DNA of 64,000 nucleotides from a bacterium (GTDB lineage Bacteria; Desulfobacterota; Binatia; DP-6), in assembly GCA_026129405.1 (NCBI GenBank), contig JAHCID010000008.1, positions 62,001 through 126,000 on the forward strand. The letters are read 5' to 3'. How positions within the stretch are numbered: position 1 is the stretch's first letter; the number at the start of each line of letters is the position of its first letter. Both the position numbers and the translations under genes were made by a program. The notes under the pieces are model-generated. The model did not search any database. It saw nothing but the letters and a program-made list of their open reading frames with translations, and was not told the DNA's origin. Below, piece by piece: positions 26,560-35,397 of the stretch.

Positions 26560-27522
26560 CTACGGGTTGCGACGGCGCGGCGCCATCTCCACGGTCGCCG
26601 GCGGCGTCGCCAGCTGGGGGCGCAGGAGCGCGCCGTAGCGCGGGCTGCGCGCGACGTAGCGCAGAAAGAACGGCACCGACCAGCGCAGCGTGGCGTCGTA
26701 GCCTTCCTTGAGGGGCAGGGTGCCGCAGGCGCCGCACAGCTGCGGCGCGCAGCCGAAGGTGAAGGCGCAGTGGCCGCCGCCCGCGAGGCCCACGAGCCAG
26801 CGGCGCCCGTCGAGGCGCTCGTACGAGCCGCGTGCGGCGGTCGCGAACGGCGTCACCGAGTCGGCCTCGCCGGCGATCACCATCCCGGGCTGGCGGATGA
26901 CCGCCTCCGGGGCGAGCGCCGGGGCGAGCGCCACGCCGGCCTTCACGCGGCGGTCGGCGGCGAGGAGGCGCAGCGTGGTCTGGCCGCCGAACGAGTGGCC
27001 GCTGACGCCGATGCGCTTCGGGTGGACGCGCCGCCAGAACGCCGACGACGGGTTCTGGCTCTCGAGCAGCATCGCCGTCAGCACCCATTGCAGGTCCGGC
27101 ACGCGGTTCAGGAACGAGTCGGGCGCGTTCGCCACGCACTGCGGGAAGTCCGCGGTCGTGTTGCCCGGGTGCGGCGGTGCCGCGACCACGAAGCCGAAGC
27201 TCGCGAGCGTCTCGACGTAGAACGGCGACTGGGCCGGGATGCCGCACGAGCCGTGCGAGAAGAGGATCAGCGGATGACGCTGCGGCGCCACCTCGGCGTT
27301 GCGCAGGATCGCGCCCTCGGCCGAGCCGGTGCCGGCCACCGCCGGGTACCAGATGAGCGTGTCGAGGACGCGCGGCTCACCCGTCGTGACCGACGTCTTC
27401 GTGAACGTGCGCTGCGTGAAGCCGACCGGGTACGGCCCGCGCGCCGGCAGCTCCGGGACCGCCGCATGGGCGACCAGGGGCAGGAGCAGGAGTGGAGCGA
27501 ACCAGAGTCGGCGATGGGTCAT
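26560..27522 (-). CDS. Exported alpha/beta-hydrolase (PAF-acetylhydrolase/dienelactone-hydrolase-like)
   Basis: A 320-aa precursor with a signal peptide of about 20 residues. LDTLIWYPA and PLILFSHGSCG (His90-Gly91, oxyanion region) lead to the nucleophile elbow GVSGHSFGG with Ser177. GEADSVTP supplies the acid candidate and GGGHCAF the His. The layout matches secreted platelet-activating-factor acetylhydrolase-like enzymes and cutinase/PETase relatives. Cys pairs near residues 250-265 probably form disulfides. It lies 12 bp upstream of the HD gene, so hydrolase, HD oxygenase and transporter may form one operon. Confidence 0.8.
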   Translation of the reverse strand: MTHRRLWFAPLLLLPLVAHAAVPELPARGPYPVGFTQRTFTKTSVTTGEPRVLDTLIWYPAVAGTGSAEGAILRNAEVAPQRHPLILFSHGSCGIPAQSPFYVETLASFGFVVAAPPHPGNTTADFPQCVANAPDSFLNRVPDLQWVLTAMLLESQNPSSAFWRRVHPKRIGVSGHSFGGQTTLRLLAADRRVKAGVALAPALAPEAVIRQPGMVIAGEADSVTPFATAARGSYERLDGRRWLVGLAGGGHCAFTFGCAPQLCGACGTLPLKEGYDATLRWSVPFFLRYVARSPRYGALLRPQLATPPATVEMAPRRRNP

Positions 27523-27548
27523 TGGGTCACCTCATGCGTCGGTCGACG

Positions 27549-30146
27549 TCACTGCGGGTCGCAGGGGCCGGTGCAGAACTGCTCGATGCGGCCGTTCGGC
27601 GAGAGGAAGGCGGAGATCTGCGCCCCGGCGGCGTCGCTCGAGGTCGAGCCGTGGGCGCGGTTGTTGAACGTCGGCGCCGTGTTCGTGAGCGGCGGCACTC
27701 CGGCGTCGCAACGCGTGCGCGTCGGCGGATCGCCGACGCCGGGGCAGTCGGCGTCGGTCTCGCAGACGGCGCCGGGGTTCGCCTGGCCGGGGACGTTGCA
27801 GCGCGAGAAGCCGAGCTGCGGATCGATCTCGACGAAGGCCGAGCCGTCGAACGGCGCCGCCATCTCGGGAATCTGGAAGAAGCTGCGGTGGACGGGGGTC
27901 AGCTGCGGGATGCCGAGCGAGCGCACCTCGATCTCGGTGCCGAGGTTCGAGACCTCGGAGTCGTAGGTCGCCATGTGGATCAGGATCTTGTGCGGCACCG
28001 GCGGGTCGGAGAGCGTGCCGGGGAGGATGTGCGGCAGGTAGCCCTGCGGCTCGGCGCGGTCCCACAGCTGCTGCGCCAGCGCCAGGATCAGCTGCTCGTC
28101 GAGGCGGTCCGGATAGTTGCCGCGCGTCAGCGCCAGGTACGGATCGAAGTCGATGCTGCGGTGGAGCAGCGTCGAGTAGTTCGCGGCCGGCACTGCCAGG
28201 AAGCCGCGGTCGAACTCCTCGGCGATGCCCATGATGGCGCCGCCGAAGATGCCGCCCTGGCTGCCGCCCGAGTAGTAGACCTCGGTCGAGTCGATGATCG
28301 ACACCGCCGGGCTGCCGAACCGGAACGCGGGATGCGTACCGAGGCCCGCGACCGGGTCGCGCATGAGACGCGCGAGGAGCAGGTGGTTCAGGAAGCCCTG
28401 GTGGAGGCGCTCGGGGATGCGGTGGAACTTCGAGTAGTCGGCGATCAGGTCGACGATGGCGGGCAGGTCGGGGTTCGACATGCCCTGCATGTCGACGCCG
28501 CCGATGACGAAGCCGAAGGCGTTCGCGAGCTGCGACAGCGAGCCGATCTGCGAGCGCGTGCCGAGGAGGCCGTGGCCCCACAGGGTCGGGCGGGCGGGGC
28601 GCGGCGTGCCGCCGCCGTTCAGCACCCAGTGCGGGATGTCGACCATGAACGGCACGGTCGCGTAGCCGTTCTGGCGCGGCACGCCGCCCACCAGGTTCAG
28701 GCGCGAGCCGGGGGCGTCGGCGGTCATGAAGAGCGGCGCCTGGAACGTGCCCTCGACGCGACGGAAGATGGTGGCGCTGCGGCCGAGGCCGCCGGGGCCG
28801 TCGTCGACGCTGGTCACGGTGAAGCTCGGCGTGCCGAGCGCGAACGCCTGGTCGCGCACCGCGACCATCCAGCCCGTCAGCGCCGTGGTGCTGGCGGTGG
28901 TGAAGTCCCAGGCGAGGACGAGGTCGGTGCGGGCGACGCCGGCCGCCGCGAGGCTCGCGAAGGTCGCCTCCATCGCCGGCCGTCGTGCCGCGATGCGCGC
29001 CGCGCAGGCGCTGCCGCAGGCGGCCGTCAGCTCGGCGTCGGCGGCGCCGTCACGCAGCGCCCGGAAGGCGAGGCGCGGCGTGATCGGCGTGCCCTGCGTG
29101 TCGACCAGCCGGCGGATGCCGACGACGTAGTGCGTGGCGTCGTCGAGGCGCTGGCCGGGACGGATGATGAACGCGCGCCGCGTGACGTCGGCGGTGTTCG
29201 CGTCGAGCTCGGCGAAGTGGACGACGCGGGTGCCGTCGGCCGTGGCGAGCACGGTGGGATGGCCCGCGTCGAGCGAGCGCGCGAAGCTCGTGTGGAAGGC
29301 GACGCCAGAGGCCTCGAGGTCGACGGCACGGCCGGTGTCGGGGAACAGCGTCATGATCACCGGGCCGGGGCTGAAGCCGTCGAGCGTGTTCCAGTCGGTG
29401 GGGTCGATGTGCTTGCCGGTGACGTTCGCCGGCAGCGCGTCGGCCGGGTAGGCGAGGCGCAGGCCGGTGGGCGTGGTCGGATCGGGGCGGAGGAACTGCG
29501 ACGAGGGGAAGGGCAGCACGCAGCGCTCCTCGACGAGGAAGTCGCAGCCGTCGTCGGCGGGCAGGGCGAGGCCGCACAGCGCCGAGGTGGCGCCGCGCGC
29601 CGGCTTGCGGCGGGCGCCGAAGCCCTGGTCGGCAGCAGGCACGTAGTCGGCGCTCGGACGGCAGGCGAGGGCGCCGTGGCCGCGCGCGGTGCACGCGCTG
29701 GTGCAGGAGCGGACGCAGCTGCCCGCCGCGCCGGCGAGCTCCAGACGCAGGGCGCGGTCGTCGGAGCTGTTCGCCGTGGTCGCGCGCGGGTCGCGGACCT
29801 CGAGCCGCACGGTGTCGGCCTGCTGCGGGTCGACGGCGACGCGGATGCTGCCCCGGAAGCTGCCCTGGCGGTCGTAGCGCAGGCCGCTGCCCTTCGTGCG
29901 GAAGCGCGCGGCGGCAACGTCGAGCGTGTAGACGACGGCGCCGTCGTTGGCGTCGACCAGGCGCAGACGGAGGCCGCCGGCGACCAGCGCCGCCGGATCG
30001 AGACCGGCGCGGGTGACGGTGGCGCGCAGGCGCACGCGGCCGGCGGTGACGTCGAGGCCGGTCAGGTCGGCGCCGGTGCAGTCGGCGGCGCGGGCGGACG
30101 GGGCGAGAACGAGCACCGCCAGGGCGGCGGCGAGTAGGGCACGCAT
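27549..30146 (-). CDS. Large secreted alpha/beta-hydrolase with Cys-rich N-terminal region
   Basis: An 865-aa precursor with signal peptide residues 1-20. Residues 22-145 are a beta-rich module resembling those of the other secreted enzymes in this window (RFRTKGSGLRYDRQG compares with GWRPSGGGGFRYAARG). Residues 144-210 hold nine Cys, followed by a DDGCDFLVEERC-VLPFPS start of the catalytic part. The oxyanion loop is LWGHGLLG (523-530) and the nucleophile lies in YYSGGSQGG (Ser629). Function is likely ester hydrolysis outside the cell; family is not one I can name. The ATG at 30146 is chosen for the signal peptide. It ends 26 bp before the next hydrolase gene on the same strand. Confidence 0.75.
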   Translation of the reverse strand: MRALLAAALAVLVLAPSARAADCTGADLTGLDVTAGRVRLRATVTRAGLDPAALVAGGLRLRLVDANDGAVVYTLDVAAARFRTKGSGLRYDRQGSFRGSIRVAVDPQQADTVRLEVRDPRATTANSSDDRALRLELAGAAGSCVRSCTSACTARGHGALACRPSADYVPAADQGFGARRKPARGATSALCGLALPADDGCDFLVEERCVLPFPSSQFLRPDPTTPTGLRLAYPADALPANVTGKHIDPTDWNTLDGFSPGPVIMTLFPDTGRAVDLEASGVAFHTSFARSLDAGHPTVLATADGTRVVHFAELDANTADVTRRAFIIRPGQRLDDATHYVVGIRRLVDTQGTPITPRLAFRALRDGAADAELTAACGSACAARIAARRPAMEATFASLAAAGVARTDLVLAWDFTTASTTALTGWMVAVRDQAFALGTPSFTVTSVDDGPGGLGRSATIFRRVEGTFQAPLFMTADAPGSRLNLVGGVPRQNGYATVPFMVDIPHWVLNGGGTPRPARPTLWGHGLLGTRSQIGSLSQLANAFGFVIGGVDMQGMSNPDLPAIVDLIADYSKFHRIPERLHQGFLNHLLLARLMRDPVAGLGTHPAFRFGSPAVSIIDSTEVYYSGGSQGGIFGGAIMGIAEEFDRGFLAVPAANYSTLLHRSIDFDPYLALTRGNYPDRLDEQLILALAQQLWDRAEPQGYLPHILPGTLSDPPVPHKILIHMATYDSEVSNLGTEIEVRSLGIPQLTPVHRSFFQIPEMAAPFDGSAFVEIDPQLGFSRCNVPGQANPGAVCETDADCPGVGDPPTRTRCDAGVPPLTNTAPTFNNRAHGSTSSDAAGAQISAFLSPNGRIEQFCTGPCDPQ

Positions 30147-30193
30147 GCGGGCGTGGTAACGCACCCCGCGCAATCGGGGCAACGCATTTCGCA

Positions 30194-30215
30194 CGCTCCG
30201 CCACGACGCGGAGCG
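30194..30215 (-). terminator. 8-bp hairpin between two minus-strand genes
   Basis: CGCTCCGC and GCGGAGCG with a 6-nt loop lie just downstream of the 136-aa secreted protein gene and upstream of the large hydrolase. Without a U-tract it is only a candidate terminator. Confidence 0.3.
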
Positions 30216-30224
30216 GCACGGCGT

Positions 30225-30635
30225 TCAAGGGGCCGGCGCCGCGCGGATCGTGCTGGCCATGAAGCGACGGCCGTCGGCGAGCCAGCCTTCGATGACGAGC
30301 ATCTGCCCGTCGGGCGCCTCGCGATACGGCGCGAGGACGCTCTTCGGCCCGCTCAGGAAGAGCGACGGCTTCAGCGGCTCGAGCGCGTCGCGCACGCTGG
30401 CGGCCGAGCGGCGTCCGGTGACGACCTCGAGGGCGAGCAGCTGGAACGCCCGCTGCGTGCCACCGTCGTCGACGACGAGCGACTGTGGCGTGCGGCCGTC
30501 GGCCTTCGGCGGGCCGGGGTAGCCGGTGAGGCGGATCAGCTCGGGGGCGCTGCCGTCGAACGGGGGCGCAGCGTGGGCGAGGCCGAGGCCGAGCACGACG
30601 AGCAGGCAGACCGCGCGATGGTGGAGCAGGCGCAT
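30225..30635 (-). CDS. Small exported protein of unknown function (136 aa)
   Basis: Signal peptide of about 22 residues (ends AHAA-P), then a compact alpha/beta protein with LIRLTGYPGPP, a SLVVDDGGTQRAFQLLALEVV strand pair and GQMLVIEGWLADGRRFMAS at the end. No Cys in the mature part and no motif I recognise. It is divergent from the CHASE2 gene with a 176-bp spacer containing a small GTCCAC-ggac-GTGGAC inverted repeat at 30705-30720. Position suggests common control with the CHASE2 module but nothing more. Confidence 0.6.
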   Translation of the reverse strand: MRLLHHRAVCLLVVLGLGLAHAAPPFDGSAPELIRLTGYPGPPKADGRTPQSLVVDDGGTQRAFQLLALEVVTGRRSAASVRDALEPLKPSLFLSGPKSVLAPYREAPDGQMLVIEGWLADGRRFMASTIRAAPAP

Positions 30636-30811
30636 GACCGAGAGAACCCCACGACGACGGTTGCGGCAATGGGCCTGCGCGCTGGTCCAGCGGCGGGGAC
30701 GGACGTCCACGGACGTGGACCAAGAAGGAATAGGCGTTCCGAAGGTAGCTAGGCAGATCGCGCTCGGCAGGTCCGGGCCGGGGTGGAGTCGGATTTGCAT
30801 CCCGTGCCCGC

Positions 30812-32425
30812 GTGCCGAGGGCGCGTAAGCGGCGACCGTGGAAGCGCTTCGGCTCGGTCCTGAGGCGGTGGGGGCTCTACGTCCTGGTCGCCGCCACGCT
30901 GTTCCAGCTCGACTGGTTCGGCCTCGAGGCGCGCTCGCGGGCGCGCTCGCAGGACGTGCTGAACCAGGTCTTCGCCACCAGCTATCCCACGGCGCAGCCG
31001 CACGCCGGTGGACCGAAGCCGCCCGTGGTCGTCCTCGTGACCGACGATGGGCTGCGTGCGCGGGGCGCCTCCTGGCCACCGTCCTATCGCTTCCATCGCA
31101 AGGTCCTCCAGCGCATCCACGCCTTCGGGCCCGACGGCGTGCTGATCGACGTCCTGTTCGCCGACGCGCGACCCGGCGAGCGGCTCGACGACCTGGTGCG
31201 GGCCTTCCGCAGCTACGGGTGGAGCCACACCCCGGTGGTGCTCGCCTGCGGGGCCACCTGCGACTGCGAAGCGATCCGACCGGACCTCGGGCACGACGCC
31301 GTCGACGGGCTGCGCCCGCGGCTCGGCAGCGCGCTCCAGCTGGCGCCGGTGCCGCGGCTCGCGAGCCACGTCGACGACGTCGTCCGCCGCTACCCCCTGA
31401 TGCTGCCCTTGCGGGCGATCGATGCCGAGGACCCGGGCGAGGAGGTCTACGTCGGTCGCAAGCCCCGCTGTCGTACCGGCGCCTTCCAGCTCCATCGCGC
31501 CCGTCAGGTCGGCCTCGCCGCCGCCGCCATCCGCGCCGACGCCACGCGGTTCGACACGCCGCTGGAGGTGATGTGGGGCGCGCCCTGGCCGGGCCCCAGC
31601 ACGCGGCGTGCGCACGTCGATTGCACGCACGTCGGCAGGCTGTCGGCGGCGGCGCGCGTCCTCGTCGGCGGCGACGTCCGCTACGCCTGCCCGTCGATGC
31701 CCGTCTTCACCGTCGCCGACCTCTACGATCCCGGCCGCGCGGGCGACGTCGCGGCGGCGATCGCCGGCGCGCCCGTCGTCTACGGCATGGACCTGGTCGG
31801 CGTCGCCGACCGCTTCACCGGTCCGATCCACGGCCGGCAGGCCGGCGCACACCTGCACGCGATGGCGCTCGACAATCTGCGGCACTGGGGCGACGCCTAC
31901 GTCCGCCGCCGCTCGACGCCGCTGTGGGACGATTACGGCTTCGGTGTGGCCGACCTCGTGGTCGCCATCGTCGCCGGGCTCGCGTGGGCGGCGGCGCACG
32001 AGGGCGACTGGTGGCGCCGCTGGGCGCGCCGTCTCGCGGGACCGGGAACATGGATCGCGCGCGGCGTGGGCTTGCTGCCGCGGCTCCTCTATTGGCCGCT
32101 CGCGCTCGTGCTCGGGCTGCTGCTCGCGCTGGCGGCGGCGGTGCCGTCGCTGCCGGCGGTCGCGATCGTCGGCTACGCGCTCTTCAAATGGTGGGCGCTC
32201 GCACCGGTGAACGTGGTCGGGCAGGTGTTCGTCACCGGAACCGCCGAGCTCGCAGAGCGCTTCCTCCAACGCTTCGGCGACGTCCACGCCTGGACCGAAT
32301 CCCTGCGACCTCCGCCGCCGCCACCGCCGCCGGCTGCGGTCGCCGCGGTGCAGGTCACGGTCGTCCATGCCGTCACCACCACGGTCGCGAGCGCCACGCC
32401 CGACCATGAAGGAGACCTTCCATGA
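30812..32425 (+). CDS. CHASE2-domain membrane protein without an output domain
   Basis: A 537-aa inner-membrane protein. An N-terminal helix (about residues 19-36) leads to a periplasmic CHASE2-like sensor domain with the characteristic PPVVVLVTDDG and FHRKVLQRIHAFGPDGVLIDVLF blocks, where DDG and DVLF are conserved. It ends in VVYGMDLVG. Three hydrophobic segments follow (about 395-415 and 440-495). CHASE2 usually feeds a kinase, cyclase or adenylate domain; here only a Pro-rich cytosolic or periplasmic tail remains. The start is GTG; no good ribosome site is visible. The stop overlaps the next gene by ATGA, so all three genes 30812-34436 are translationally linked. Confidence 0.75.
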   Translation: MPRARKRRPWKRFGSVLRRWGLYVLVAATLFQLDWFGLEARSRARSQDVLNQVFATSYPTAQPHAGGPKPPVVVLVTDDGLRARGASWPPSYRFHRKVLQRIHAFGPDGVLIDVLFADARPGERLDDLVRAFRSYGWSHTPVVLACGATCDCEAIRPDLGHDAVDGLRPRLGSALQLAPVPRLASHVDDVVRRYPLMLPLRAIDAEDPGEEVYVGRKPRCRTGAFQLHRARQVGLAAAAIRADATRFDTPLEVMWGAPWPGPSTRRAHVDCTHVGRLSAAARVLVGGDVRYACPSMPVFTVADLYDPGRAGDVAAAIAGAPVVYGMDLVGVADRFTGPIHGRQAGAHLHAMALDNLRHWGDAYVRRRSTPLWDDYGFGVADLVVAIVAGLAWAAAHEGDWWRRWARRLAGPGTWIARGVGLLPRLLYWPLALVLGLLLALAAAVPSLPAVAIVGYALFKWWALAPVNVVGQVFVTGTAELAERFLQRFGDVHAWTESLRPPPPPPPPAAVAAVQVTVVHAVTTTVASATPDHEGDLP

Positions 32426-32787
32426 CGCGAATCGTCCTCGTGCTGGGGCTCGCGACGCTCCTCGCCGCCGGCGACTCGGTTGCGCTCGCCGGGCCGGCCC
32501 ATCTGGTCGGGCCGGCCGTCCGCGGCGGCGAGGTGACGCTGTTCGGCAGCGAGCAGGCCGCCGCCGAGGGAGAGCCGGCGGGCAGCACCGTGCCCGGCGC
32601 CTCCGTCGCCCGCGCGCCGATCCTGCGCGTGACCGCCGACGCCTATCAGGTGAGCATCGGCGGACGGACCTGGTGGGTGAATCGCGGCGACGTCATCGCC
32701 GACGACGAGCAGCGCCGGCCCTGCACGCGCGGCGCGGGCACGCACCTCGACGTCGCCGCCAGCCGCGGGCTCGGAGACTGTCCGTGA
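32422..32787 (+). CDS. Small exported protein, possibly SH3-like (121 aa)
   Basis: Signal peptide of about 23 residues, then a short beta protein. ILRVTADAYQVSIGGRTWWVNRGDVIAD resembles one end of a bacterial SH3-like fold, where the W-V-N-R-G-D-V strand is typical. A Cys pair near the end could be a disulfide. It starts at an ATGA overlap with the CHASE2 gene and its stop overlaps the M48 peptidase GTG start, so it is expressed with both. It may act as a periplasmic adaptor between sensor and peptidase; this is inference. Confidence 0.65.
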   Translation: MTRIVLVLGLATLLAAGDSVALAGPAHLVGPAVRGGEVTLFGSEQAAAEGEPAGSTVPGASVARAPILRVTADAYQVSIGGRTWWVNRGDVIADDEQRRPCTRGAGTHLDVAASRGLGDCP

Positions 32788-34436
32788 GGCGGCGGCCGTG
32801 GCCGGCGCCGCTGCTCTTCGGCGTCGCGGGCTGTGCGACCGCGGGTCTGATGGCGGGGCGCGTGCCCGACACGCGCATCATCGAAGACGTCGCGCCCGCC
32901 GCTTTCAGCGCTCCGGCGGGCGCCGAGTCGGCCGAGCGTGCGCTCGCCGCGCAGCGGGCCGAGGGCTACGGCCTCGTGCCGGTGCCCGAGCTGACGGCGT
33001 ACCTGAACGGTGTCCTCGGCAAGCTGGCGGCGGCCTCGCCGGTCACCGGCCTGCCGACGCGGGTATACGTCACGGCGAGCCCGGCGCAGTTCGGAGCGAA
33101 GTCGACCGGTGACGGCACGATCTTCGTGTGCCTCGGCACGCTGAACGACGTCGCCAACGAGGACGAAGCGGCAGCCGTGCTGGCGCACGAGCTGAGTCAC
33201 GTTGCGCGCGGCCACACGGCCGTGGACGCGAGCAGCGACGTGCAGGCCCACGCCGCGCTGTGGGCGAGCATGGCGCTCGTGGTGCACGCCGGCGTCGCGA
33301 GCGGCAAGGGCACGGGGGCGAGCGGCGCCCTCGAGCATCAGGCGGCGGCGCTGGGCGCGCAGGGCCTGCTGCTCGCGTTCACCCAGCGCGTGCTGCTGCC
33401 GTCCTGGTCACGGGCCCAGGAGCGGGAGGCGGACCTCCTGGCCGTCGATCTGCTCGCGGCCTCGGGGTACGACCCCTACGCGTTCGAGACCGTCCTCGAT
33501 CTCCAGCTCGCCGCCGAGGCGGCCGAGCCCGACACGTCGGCGCTCGGTGCGGCGCTCGGCCAGACGCTCGGCGACGTCACCGCGCGGTATCTGCGCGGCG
33601 GGTCCGGCGACGACGTCCGCAACGCCGCGATCGACGGCGCCACCCGGTTCCTCCTCGACCAGCTCGGAGGCTCGCATCCGAGCACGCCGGAGCGACGCGA
33701 GCTGGTGTCGAAGTACCTCGCGCGTCACTACCCCGGCGGTGCGCGCGAGCGCGCCACGGCCGCGTGGGGCAAGGCGATGAAGGTGCCGCGCACGCAGATC
33801 ACCCTGCGCAACTATCGCAACGCCGAGCGCGCGCGGCAGCTGCTGACGGAGGGCAAGCTCGCCGACGGCAAGGAGGTCGCCGCCCGCTCGGCGAAGCAGC
33901 ACACGCGCGACCATGCCTATCCCGCCGCGGTGCTGGCCACGGCGCACCAGCAGACGAACGACGTCGCGAGTGCGCTCGGCGTGCTGCGCCGGGCGATCGA
34001 CGGCCCGGAGCCCGCGTGGGAGCCGTATCGGCTGAAGGGACGCTTCGAGCTCGAGGCGGGCCGCCCCGACCAGGCTGCGCGCACGTTGGAAGAGGGCTAT
34101 CGACGCCTGGGAGAGCCCGAGCAGGCGATTCCCTATCTGCTGTTCGCCTATCAGCAGGCGGGGCGCGACGACGAGGCCCGGCGGCTCGCGGCCGCCTGCA
34201 TGATGAGCCATCCCCAGCGCGGGCTCGGGGGCCTCTGCCAGCCGGCCGCAATCCCGGCGTCGGGCACCGAGGCGCCTGCAGGGGTCGCCGGCGCAGCGGC
34301 CGCGGCCGCTGCCGATCCGCGCGAGGCCCAGCGTGAGGCGGCGCGCCAGCAACGCGAGGCGGCGAAGGCGGCGCGGGCGGCGGCACGCAGCGAGGAGCGC
34401 GCCCGTCGCAAGGCCGCCGCGACGCTGTCCTGGTAG
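32784..34436 (+). CDS. M48-family lipoprotein peptidase with TPR-like C-terminus (BepA-like)
   Basis: A 550-aa precursor starting with GTG (GTGA overlap). A short signal ends in a lipobox FGVAGC, so it is anchored to a membrane by lipid. The zinc site is HELSH (135-139) with the third ligand in EREADLLAVDLLAASG near residue 215, and the GHTAVD follow-on is standard. Helical repeats fill the C-terminal third (NAERARQLL, YPAAVLATAHQQ, YLLFAYQQAGRDDEA), as in BepA/YfgC, which degrades misfolded outer-membrane proteins. The last 60 residues are a charged Ala/Arg/Glu coiled coil, unusual for the family. It is the end of the three-gene module; two hairpins follow. Confidence 0.85.
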   Translation: MRRRPWPAPLLFGVAGCATAGLMAGRVPDTRIIEDVAPAAFSAPAGAESAERALAAQRAEGYGLVPVPELTAYLNGVLGKLAAASPVTGLPTRVYVTASPAQFGAKSTGDGTIFVCLGTLNDVANEDEAAAVLAHELSHVARGHTAVDASSDVQAHAALWASMALVVHAGVASGKGTGASGALEHQAAALGAQGLLLAFTQRVLLPSWSRAQEREADLLAVDLLAASGYDPYAFETVLDLQLAAEAAEPDTSALGAALGQTLGDVTARYLRGGSGDDVRNAAIDGATRFLLDQLGGSHPSTPERRELVSKYLARHYPGGARERATAAWGKAMKVPRTQITLRNYRNAERARQLLTEGKLADGKEVAARSAKQHTRDHAYPAAVLATAHQQTNDVASALGVLRRAIDGPEPAWEPYRLKGRFELEAGRPDQAARTLEEGYRRLGEPEQAIPYLLFAYQQAGRDDEARRLAAACMMSHPQRGLGGLCQPAAIPASGTEAPAGVAGAAAAAAADPREAQREAARQQREAAKAARAAARSEERARRKAAATLSW

Positions 34437-34486
34437 CCGCGGCGGCGCGCACGATGCGCTGCCGTTTCCACGCTCGAAGGATTCCC

Positions 34487-34538
34487 GTCCGCCCGGATGG
34501 GCGGACCTTGCCCGTCGCGTGCACGCGACGGGCAAGGT
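34487..34538. repeat. Two tandem hairpins including a 34-bp perfect palindrome
   Basis: GTCCGCCC-GGAT-GGGCGGAC (34487-34506) runs straight into a perfect palindrome of 34 bp, ACCTTGCCCGTCGCG-TGCA-CGCGACGGGCAAGGT (34505-34538). They lie 51 bp after the M48 gene and 32 bp before the broken secreted gene. They could be a strong terminator pair without U-tract, a dimer operator or a repeat element. Confidence 0.65.
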
Positions 34539-34569
34539 TGTAAGCGATCTTGATGCCGTACGTCGTGGC

Positions 34570-35280
34570 ATGGCGGTTGCGGCGGCGCGGGCGGATGCGA
34601 ACTCTGCCGTCGGCCTCCCCGCGCTCCGGTATGCTCCGGGCTGTCTCGTCCTGCTCGCCGCGACGCTCCCGCTCGGCACGGCAGCCGCCGCCAAGAAGCC
34701 CCAAGCCCGCGCCGTGCCCGCCGGCGCGCTACCTCGTCGTCGGCGCGCCGCTGGTGGCGGGGGAGCCGGGACCGAGCACCGATGCGGTTCAGGTGGGGGC
34801 CGACTTCATCGTGATCGACGATCTCTGCGGCCCCGTGCGCCTGAAGCCGAAGCGCACGGGGCCGCTCAAGGTGAAGTTCCGATCCTGTCCGCGCCTTCCG
34901 GGCAAGGTCACGCTGAACGTCCGGCTGGCCGACGAGTGCCGCCGCCTGGTGGGAACGTTCAAGGCGAAGGGACAGCCCCGGCGGAAGATCGAGGCGCGCA
35001 TCTCCACCTGCGGCGACGGCGTCCTCGACCCGCTGGCCGGCGAGCAGTGCGACGACGGCAACGCCGTCGCCGGCGACGGCTGCGAGCCGACGTGCCGGCC
35101 GACGTCCGACGGACCCGGCGTGACGACGACCACGGTCACGACGACGCCCACCACGCTCGCGGCGACGACCACCACGAGCATCCTCGTCGGGCCGCCGACC
35201 ACGACCGTGCCGACCGTGACCACGACCTGGCGCGAGCCGAACTTCGCCGAGCGCACGTCGATCAGGAAGCCAGCCCGGCT
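34570..35280 (+). pseudogene. Frameshifted secreted Cys-rich protein with Thr-rich tail
   Basis: The beginning (from ATG 34570) encodes a signal peptide (LVLLAATLPLGTAAAAKKP). After about 34700 that frame becomes Arg-rich nonsense while another frame continues with CPPARYLVVGAPLV, IDDLCGPVRLKPKR, KFRSCPRLPGK and STCGDGVLDPLAGEQCDDGN. The last is the CGDG-x-GEQCDDGN motif common in myxobacterial-type surface proteins. A Thr-rich linker then ends near 35250, after which the sequence stops looking like protein and the HAD gene begins at 35398. The single base shift lies near 34690-34730. A decaying gene or an assembly indel. Confidence 0.65.
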
Positions 35281-35397
35281 GCACCGCCGCCGCGACCGGG
35301 TCCTGCATCGATCCGATCTTCGGCCGGCGATCCCGGGCGGCTGCTGGACGACCACTGCGCGTTGCAATACGTCCCCACGCCGCTACTCTCCCGGCCC

